NCBI RefSeq assembly: GCF_003933735.1
Contig: NZ_RSED01000003.1
Span: forward strand, 248,001-312,000
DNA: 64,000 nt
Reading direction: 5' to 3'
Origin: Aquabacterium soli
Lineage (GTDB): Bacteria; Pseudomonadota; Gammaproteobacteria; Burkholderiales; Burkholderiaceae_C
Position 1 is the first letter of the stretch; every line of letters starts with the position of its first letter. A model generated the notes under the pieces. The model worked only from the letters and a program-made list of their open reading frames with translations. It had not been told where the DNA came from and did no database searches. The translations under genes were made by a program, and so were the position numbers. Below are positions 54,468-64,000 of the stretch, in pieces.

Positions 54468-54782
54468 ATGGCCTTTTCAGACAACCTCAAGCAACTGCCT
54501 CCCGTGGCCCACCTGGCCTCGCTGCAACTGATCGATGCGCAAGGTGCCGTGGTCGCCACCATCGAAAACAAGCCCGGCCAGGCCGGCTCGCTGGCCGTGT
54601 ACGCCGCGCTGGCCGAGCGCCATGGCCGCATCAATGCCGCCGCTGCCCAGGAAGGCCTGGACATCTACGCCGAGCACACGCTTGACGCCCGCGCCCACCC
54701 CGGCAAGCATCCCAACATCGACCGCCTGATCGACCTGCTGGCCTCGGGCGCCGAACTCACGGTGGCGCTGCAGCCTCAGTGA
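54468..54782 (+). CDS. DUF2322 family protein
   Basis: A 104-residue protein that matches the DUF2322 family from memory: FSDNLKQLPPVAHLASLQLID, then ATIENKPGQAGSLAVY and EHTLDARAHPGKHPNIDRL. It is cytoplasmic (no signal or membrane segment). Its function is not known to me. The ATG at 54468 gives the family start. Its TGA overlaps the next gene's GTG start as GTGA (54779-54782), implying coupled translation. Confidence 0.83.
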   Translation: MAFSDNLKQLPPVAHLASLQLIDAQGAVVATIENKPGQAGSLAVYAALAERHGRINAAAAQEGLDIYAEHTLDARAHPGKHPNIDRLIDLLASGAELTVALQPQ

Positions 54783-56308
54783 CCCGCGCCCCCCGTCCGC
54801 AAGGCAGCACGCCGCCGGCCCGGCCCGCCTGGCGCGGCATCGGGGTGCTGTGCCTGCTGGCCATCGCGCTGGGGTGCGCCTGGATGGCCTGGCAAACCCA
54901 TGGGCGACGCGCCCAGGCGCCGGGCCTGACCGCCCTCGCGGCCCTGCCCGATGGTGCCGTCTGGCTGGCCATCAACCAGGAGCTCTGGCATCTGGACGCG
55001 CAGGGCCGGTTGAAATCCCGCCAGCCCATCCGCGAGACCGGCCTGTCCGCCGCGCCCCTGCGCCTCGCCGCCCCAGACCAGCGATCGCTGTATGCCCTGG
55101 TGCCCAAGGCGCGGGAGGTGGCCGTGCTCGACGCCAGCACCGCCCGCCTGCAACGGCGCATCGCCTTGCAGTGGCCTTCAGACCTGCCTCAGGACAGCGG
55201 CGCCATTGACCTGGCCGTGGCCCCCGATGGGCGCATCGCCCTCGCCCATGCCGCCGCCCAGGCCGTGCTGCTGTTCGACGCCCAGGGCAGGCTGCTGGCC
55301 CGCAGCGCCTCCAAAGCCCTGGCACAGCCCACCAGCGTCTGGTGGGACGATGACGACCTCTGGGTGGCCGATGCCAGCCAGCACCAGTTGCTGCGCCTGA
55401 GCGGCAGCTCCCTGGCCACCCGACAGACCATCCAGCTGTCGGCCAAGGTCGCCACGCGCCACACGGTGCGTGGCGTGCACCACCCGCGCGCCGGCATCGA
55501 CATCCATGCCCCGGTGGCCACGCTGATCCGCCTGGAGCCGGGCAGCCGGACAGGGCTGGTCACCTACGAATGGGCCGACGGCATGGAGATCGGCCAGGAT
55601 GCCGGCCCGCAGGGCCAGCCCCGCGATCTGGCCTGGATCGGCGAAACCCTGCTGGTGCTGGAGAACTTCGAGTTGCGCCTGCTGCGTTTCGATGTGGACC
55701 GCCGCGCCCTGGGCGATTTCGGCGACATGGCGGTGCAGCGCTGGCTGGAGCAGGGCTTCAAGGACCGCGAGCGCCTGCGCCGCATGCAATGGGCATGGGC
55801 CGGAGGTGGCGCACTTTCGCTGCTGTTGATGCTGGGGCTTGCCAGCACGCTGCTGCGCAGCCGCCCTGCCCATCAACCTGAAGAGGCTGCCAATGCGCGC
55901 GCCCTGCGCTGGCTGGATGAGAACCCCGCCTGGCAGGCCGTGCAGCTGGAGCAGGAACACGTGCGCGAAACCATCGAACTGCAAGGCGCTGAAGGCGGCC
56001 TGTGGCTGGTGCTCAGCAACCGCCGCCTGGTGGCCTTCCGTGTCGAGGGGCAGCAGACCCTGCCGCGCGGGGCCTGGCACCGGACCGATGTGAGCAGTGT
56101 GGAGCTGACGGCCGGGAAGACGCCCGGGCAGTGGCGTCTGGGCGCACGCAGCCCCGCTTGCAGACTGCGCATCCGCCTGAACGATGGCACCGTGCTGCAG
56201 GGAGGTGCCCAATCCCGCGAGACGGCCGAGCGCATGGCGGCCGTGCTCAGGCTGGGCATGCCGCCTGCAGCCTCACCGGTTTCAACGGAGCCGAGCGCCG
56301 CCCCCTGA
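54779..56308 (+). CDS. Hypothetical membrane protein with beta-propeller-like periplasmic domain
   Basis: I do not recognise a named family. The 509-residue protein has a first membrane segment (IGVLCLLAIALGCAWMAW, about 21-38), then about 300 residues rich in beta strands with repeats of the NHL/propeller type (DGAVWLAIN, DGRIALAHAA, DDLWVADASQH, GQPRDLAWIGETLLVLEN). A second membrane segment (AGGGALSLLLMLGLASTLL) lies near residue 345. A cytoplasmic C-terminal domain of about 130 residues (LWLVLSNRRLVAFRVEG) resembles PH-like strands. GTG start, coupled to the DUF2322 gene. It may be a sensor or scaffold; this is inference. Confidence 0.65.
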   Translation: MTRAPRPQGSTPPARPAWRGIGVLCLLAIALGCAWMAWQTHGRRAQAPGLTALAALPDGAVWLAINQELWHLDAQGRLKSRQPIRETGLSAAPLRLAAPDQRSLYALVPKAREVAVLDASTARLQRRIALQWPSDLPQDSGAIDLAVAPDGRIALAHAAAQAVLLFDAQGRLLARSASKALAQPTSVWWDDDDLWVADASQHQLLRLSGSSLATRQTIQLSAKVATRHTVRGVHHPRAGIDIHAPVATLIRLEPGSRTGLVTYEWADGMEIGQDAGPQGQPRDLAWIGETLLVLENFELRLLRFDVDRRALGDFGDMAVQRWLEQGFKDRERLRRMQWAWAGGGALSLLLMLGLASTLLRSRPAHQPEEAANARALRWLDENPAWQAVQLEQEHVRETIELQGAEGGLWLVLSNRRLVAFRVEGQQTLPRGAWHRTDVSSVELTAGKTPGQWRLGARSPACRLRIRLNDGTVLQGGAQSRETAERMAAVLRLGMPPAASPVSTEPSAAP

Positions 56309-56337
56309 CAGGGCAGGCGCTCACCCCGCCAAAAGCA

Positions 56338-60396
<4,059 letters not shown>

Positions 60397-60590
60397 GGGG
60401 CGGGACGCGCCAGGGGTGGCGGTCGGGGAAAAGCGGGATTTTACCGGGCTCGGGCGCCGGAAAGTGGCTGTCCGGCCCCCGCGTGTGCGGGCGATGGCGG
60501 ACAAAGCCTCCCGGTCACCTGGAAATCCGACCGGAAACAGCCCCCAAGCCCCCGGCAAGAGCCCCCCGAAACCCGGATAATCATGCCCCC

Positions 60591-61403
60591 ATGAGCATCA
60601 CGATCAAAACAGGCGCCGAACTCGACGCCATGCGCATCGCCGGACGCCTCGCCTCCGAGGTGCTGGACTACCTGACGCCCCACGTTGTGCCCGGCGTCAC
60701 CACCGAGGCCCTGGACAAGCTGGCCCACGACTACATGGTGCAGGTGCAGGGCACCATCCCTGCGCCCCTGAACTACGCGCCAGGTGGCCACACGCCCTAT
60801 CCCAAGTCCATCTGTGCCTCGGTCAACCACCAGATCTGCCACGGCATCCCCAACGACCGGGCCCTCAAGAGCGGCGACATCGTCAACCTGGACATCACCG
60901 TCATCAAGGAGGGCTGGCACGGCGACACCAGCCGCATGTTCGTGGTGGGCGAAGGCTCCATCGCGGCCAAGCGCCTGTGCTCCCTCACTTACGACGCCAT
61001 GTGGAAAGGCATCGTCAAGGTCAAGCCTGGCGTCCGGCTGGGCGACATCGGCCATGCCATCCAGACCTTCGTCGAGAACCAGGGCTTTTCGGTGGTGCGC
61101 GAGTTCTGCGGCCACGGCATCGGCCAGAAGTTCCATGAAGAGCCCCAGGTGCTGCACTACGGCCGCCCGGGCACCATGGAAGAACTCAAGCCCGGCATGA
61201 TCTTCACGATCGAGCCCATGGTCAACGCCGGCAAGAAGGACATCAAGGCCCTGGGCGACGGCTGGACCATCGTCACGAAGGACCGCTCCCTGTCCGCACA
61301 ATGGGAGCACACCGTGCTGGTCACCGAAACCGGCTACGAGGTGCTGACCCTGTCCGACGGCAGCCCGCCGCTGCCTGACTTCGTCACGGCCACCAAGACC
61401 TGA
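60591..61403 (+). CDS. map: Methionine aminopeptidase
   Basis: Map removes the initiator Met from proteins whose second residue is small. The 270-residue enzyme has the pita-bread fold. Metal ligands are in [17 protein letters not shown] (two Asp), [12 protein letters not shown] (His), TIEPMV (Glu) and QWEHTVL (Glu). The start is the ATG at 60591, giving [18 protein letters not shown]; the in-frame run upstream is spacer. It probably serves proteins in this window, including Anbu, whose Thr2 must be exposed. glnD begins 49 bp downstream. Confidence 0.97.
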   Translation: MSITIKTGAELDAMRIAGRLASEVLDYLTPHVVPGVTTEALDKLAHDYMVQVQGTIPAPLNYAPGGHTPYPKSICASVNHQICHGIPNDRALKSGDIVNLDITVIKEGWHGDTSRMFVVGEGSIAAKRLCSLTYDAMWKGIVKVKPGVRLGDIGHAIQTFVENQGFSVVREFCGHGIGQKFHEEPQVLHYGRPGTMEELKPGMIFTIEPMVNAGKKDIKALGDGWTIVTKDRSLSAQWEHTVLVTETGYEVLTLSDGSPPLPDFVTATKT

Positions 61404-61452
61404 CCCACCAGCCCCGAGGCCTCGCGCCCGCCCGCAGTACAGCGCCCACGCC

Positions 61453-64000
61453 ATGCCCCTGGACATCGCCGCCATCCGATCGCAGTTCAAAACGGACAAG
61501 GCCGAGCTGCTGCGTCAGTTCACAGAGAGCCGGCCCACCACGTCGTCGGCCCGGTATCTGCTCGCGCACATGGCCCGCCTGGTGGACCGCACCCTGGGCC
61601 AGTTGTGGGATGGCAGCGGCATGCCCAAGGGCGCTGCGCTGGTGGCCGTCGGGGGCTATGGCCGGGGCGAGTTGTTCCCGCACTCCGACATCGACGTGCT
61701 GCTGCTGATGCCCGTGTCGCCTTCCGTCACCGGAGACGACAGCATCACCCCCGCGGTCGAGACCTTCATCAGCGCCTGCTGGGACATCGGCCTGGAGATC
61801 GGTTCGTCCGTGCGCACCGTGGACGAATGCGTGGAAGAAGCCGGCCGCGACATCACCGTGCAGACCGCCCTGCTGGAGGCCCGCCTGCTGTGCGGCGCTC
61901 GCCCGCGTTTCAGTGAACTGACCAAGGCCACGACCGCCCAGCTGGACGTGGCCGCGTTCGTGCGTGCCAAGACGCTGGAGATGCGCCAGCGCCACAACAA
62001 GCACGAGAACACACCCTATGCGCTCGAGCCCAACTGCAAGGAAAGCCCGGGCGGCCTGCGCGACCTGCAGGTGGTGATCTGGCTGGCGCGTGCCGCCGGG
62101 CTGGGCAGCACCTGGCAGGCGCTGGCCCGCAACGGCCTGCTCACCGCCTTCGAGGCCCGCCAGCTGCAGGCCAACGAAGGCCTGCTCAAACTGATCCGGG
62201 CACGGCTGCACGTGATCGCCGGCCGCCGCGAAGACCGCCTGGTGTTCGACCTGCAGAGCTCCGTGGCCGAGAGCTTCGGCTACCAGAACACGCCGGCCCT
62301 GCGCGCCAGCGAGGTGCTGATGCGCCGCTACTACTGGGCGGCCAAGGCGGTCACGCAGCTCAACCAGATCCTGATGCTCAACATCGAGGAGCGCGTCAAC
62401 GGCTCACAGGATGCGCCCATGCGTCCCATCGATGAGCAGTTCCTCGACCGCGGCGGCCTGCTCGAAGTGGCCAGCGACGACGTCTACAAGAACGACCGCC
62501 ACGCCATCCTGCGCACCTTCCTGGTCCTGCAGCGCGAGGACACCGTCAAGGGCCTGTCGGCCCGCACCCTGCGCGCCCTGTACAACGCGCGCGGCCTGAT
62601 GGATGCGGCCTTCCGCAATGACCCGGTCAATCACGCCGCGTTCATGGACATCCTCAAGGAGCGGCACGGCCAGACCCGCGTGCTGCGCCTGATGAACCAG
62701 ACCAGCGTGCTGGGCCGCTACCTGTGGGTGTTCCGCCGCATCGTCGGCCAGATGCAGCACGACCTGTTCCACGTCTACACGGTGGATCAGCACATCCTGA
62801 TGGTGGTGCGCAACGTGCGCCGCTACTTCATCCCCGAGCACGCGCACGAGTACCCCTTCTGCACCCAGCTCGCCTCGGAGTGGGACAAGCCCTGGCTGCT
62901 CTACGTGGCCGCCCTGTTCCACGACGTGGCCAAGGGCCGCGGGGGCGACCACTCCGAGCTGGGCGCCGTTGAAGTGCGCCGCTTCTGCAAGGACCACGGC
63001 ATCACGGGCGATGACGCCAAACTGATCGAATACCTGGTGGCCGAGCACCTGACCATGTCGCGCGTGGCCCAGAAGGAGGATCTGTCCGATCCCGACGTGA
63101 TCCAGGCCTTCGCGCGCCGCGTGGGCAACGAGCGCACGCTCACCGCGCTGTACCTGCTCACCGTGGCCGACATCCGCGGCACCAGCCCCAAGGTCTGGAA
63201 CGCCTGGAAAGGCAAGCTGCTGGAGGATCTCTACAAGCTTACGCTGCGCGCGCTGGGCGGTGCACGGCCGCACATGGACGCCGAGATCGAATCACGCAAG
63301 CAGCAGGCCCGTCGGTCGCTGGCGCTGCGCTCGCTGCCCGATGGCATCGAGGTGGCCCTGTGGAAGACGCTGGACGTGGGCTACTTCGCGCGCCATGATC
63401 CGGCCGACATCGCCTGGCACGCACGCTCCATCTCCCGCTACGAGAACACGCCGCAGCCGCTGGTGCGCGCACGCCTGTCCTCGGTCGGCGAAGGCCTACA
63501 GGTGCTGGTGTACTCGCCCGACAAGGCCGACCTGTTCGCGCGCATCTGCGGCTACTTCGACCGCGCCGGCTTCAACATCCAGGACGCGCGCGTGCACACC
63601 ACCAACATCGGTTATGCGCTCGACACCTTCCAGATCATCGCCGGCCCCAATGCGCGGCACGAAGGCGTGCACTACCGCGATCTGATCGCGCTGGTCGAGA
63701 CCCAGCTGGCAGAAGCACTGGCCTCAGAGGCGCCGCTGCACGAGCCCATCAAGGGCCGCATGTCGCGCCGGGTCAAGTCCTTCCCCATCCGGCCACGCGT
63801 CAGCCTGCGGCCCGATGAACGCGGCCAGCGCTGGCTGCTGTCGGTGTCGGCCAGCGACCGCTCGGGGTTGCTCTACGGCATCGCGCGCGTGCTGGCCCGT
63901 CATCAGGTCAGCCTGCAGTTGGCCAAGATCGACACGCTGGGCGAGCGGGTGGAAGACACCTTTTTGCTGACCGGCCCCACCTTGCGGCAGGACCGTGTTC
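61453..64000 (+). CDS. glnD: PII uridylyltransferase/uridylyl-removing enzyme (3' end cut by window)
   Basis: GlnD senses glutamine and uridylylates or deuridylylates PII, and so sets NtrB/NtrC activity. About 849 residues are visible of a usual 860-890. The nucleotidyltransferase motif is GGYGRGELFPHSDIDVLLL (about residues 65-83); the HD domain has ALFHDVAKGRGGDHSELG near 485-502; two ACT domains occupy the C-terminus, the second being incomplete (SASDRSGLLYGIARVLARH). The ATG at 61453 follows map by 49 bp. It connects directly to the NtrC-like site found in the nitrate operon. Confidence 0.97.
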   Translation, partial: MPLDIAAIRSQFKTDKAELLRQFTESRPTTSSARYLLAHMARLVDRTLGQLWDGSGMPKGAALVAVGGYGRGELFPHSDIDVLLLMPVSPSVTGDDSITPAVETFISACWDIGLEIGSSVRTVDECVEEAGRDITVQTALLEARLLCGARPRFSELTKATTAQLDVAAFVRAKTLEMRQRHNKHENTPYALEPNCKESPGGLRDLQVVIWLARAAGLGSTWQALARNGLLTAFEARQLQANEGLLKLIRARLHVIAGRREDRLVFDLQSSVAESFGYQNTPALRASEVLMRRYYWAAKAVTQLNQILMLNIEERVNGSQDAPMRPIDEQFLDRGGLLEVASDDVYKNDRHAILRTFLVLQREDTVKGLSARTLRALYNARGLMDAAFRNDPVNHAAFMDILKERHGQTRVLRLMNQTSVLGRYLWVFRRIVGQMQHDLFHVYTVDQHILMVVRNVRRYFIPEHAHEYPFCTQLASEWDKPWLLYVAALFHDVAKGRGGDHSELGAVEVRRFCKDHGITGDDAKLIEYLVAEHLTMSRVAQKEDLSDPDVIQAFARRVGNERTLTALYLLTVADIRGTSPKVWNAWKGKLLEDLYKLTLRALGGARPHMDAEIESRKQQARRSLALRSLPDGIEVALWKTLDVGYFARHDPADIAWHARSISRYENTPQPLVRARLSSVGEGLQVLVYSPDKADLFARICGYFDRAGFNIQDARVHTTNIGYALDTFQIIAGPNARHEGVHYRDLIALVETQLAEALASEAPLHEPIKGRMSRRVKSFPIRPRVSLRPDERGQRWLLSVSASDRSGLLYGIARVLARHQVSLQLAKIDTLGERVEDTFLLTGPTLRQDRV

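Overview
The window is a GC-rich chromosomal segment of a Gram-negative bacterium, most likely a betaproteobacterium of the order Burkholderiales (Comamonadaceae/Aquabacterium-Leptothrix type). This rests on recognising protein families by eye, not on a search. Supporting signs are PhaR, an OmpC-type trimeric porin, a PEP-CTERM protein, the AI-2E transporter-hda-HAD-pcnB-folK operon, a Fur box of the betaproteobacterial type, and an assimilatory nitrate cluster that carries a phosphatase-kinase fusion. About 54 protein genes fill almost all of the DNA. No rRNA, tRNA, CRISPR array, insertion sequence or prophage was recognised. No gene-free stretch exceeds 300 bases; the longest are 33856-34152 and 42864-43139. 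The two ends cut greA (left) and glnD (right).

Layout. 1-5015 (minus): carA-carB-greA. 5280-6109 (plus): bacterioferritin, then bacterioferritin-associated ferredoxin behind a Fur box. 6288-9182 (plus): an unknown protein, a D-2-hydroxyacid dehydrogenase and an MFS carrier. 9225-11453 (minus): rlmB, an MgtC-like protein and a YbbA-type ABC ATPase, divergent from a TesA-type esterase. 12265-18970: phaR, a YgiW-like periplasmic protein, the Anbu proteasome-like peptidase coupled to mutS, a PEP-CTERM gene with an in-frame amber codon, and a porin. 18985-21957: suhB, trmJ, cysE. 22008-26174: an acyl-CoA dehydrogenase / phosphotransferase / SDR operon divergent from a LysR regulator. 26203-28862: mogA, darP, pmbA. 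29028-32707: a TRAP transporter whose binding protein is on the opposite strand from its two membrane subunits. 32709-38867 (minus): DUF442 protein, yqeY, rpsU, then folK, pcnB, a HAD phosphatase, hda and an AI-2E-family transporter, the last five joined by four ATGA overlaps. 38919-43709: unknown protein, plsY, glutaredoxin-like protein, YciO-type protein, PHP phosphatase, DUF1801 protein, dcd. 43902-52317: nitrate assimilation (narK, phosphatase-kinase fusion, nasB-like reductase, nasA-like nitrate reductase, ybiB). 52324-64000: DMT permease, LpxH-like hydrolase, DUF2322 protein with a coupled membrane beta-propeller protein, purL, map and glnD.

How the genes work together. Nitrogen is the clearest theme. 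A good sigma-54 promoter with an NtrC-like site precedes the nitrate reductase genes, a second sigma-54-like promoter precedes narK, and the PII-modifying enzyme GlnD, which sits above NtrC in this cascade, lies at the right edge. Carbamoyl phosphate synthetase (glutamine dependent) and PurL are further glutamine users. The lipid-related operon at 22008-25146 resembles the kinase/dehydrogenase/SDR part of 4-hydroxyacid (levulinate-type) catabolism. Most other genes are housekeeping. The points most worth a second look are the nitrogen promoter and its kinase-phosphatase neighbour, the amber codon that would cut off a PEP-CTERM anchor, the mutS-Anbu coupling, the unusual ferroxidase residue in the bacterioferritin, and the split TRAP locus.
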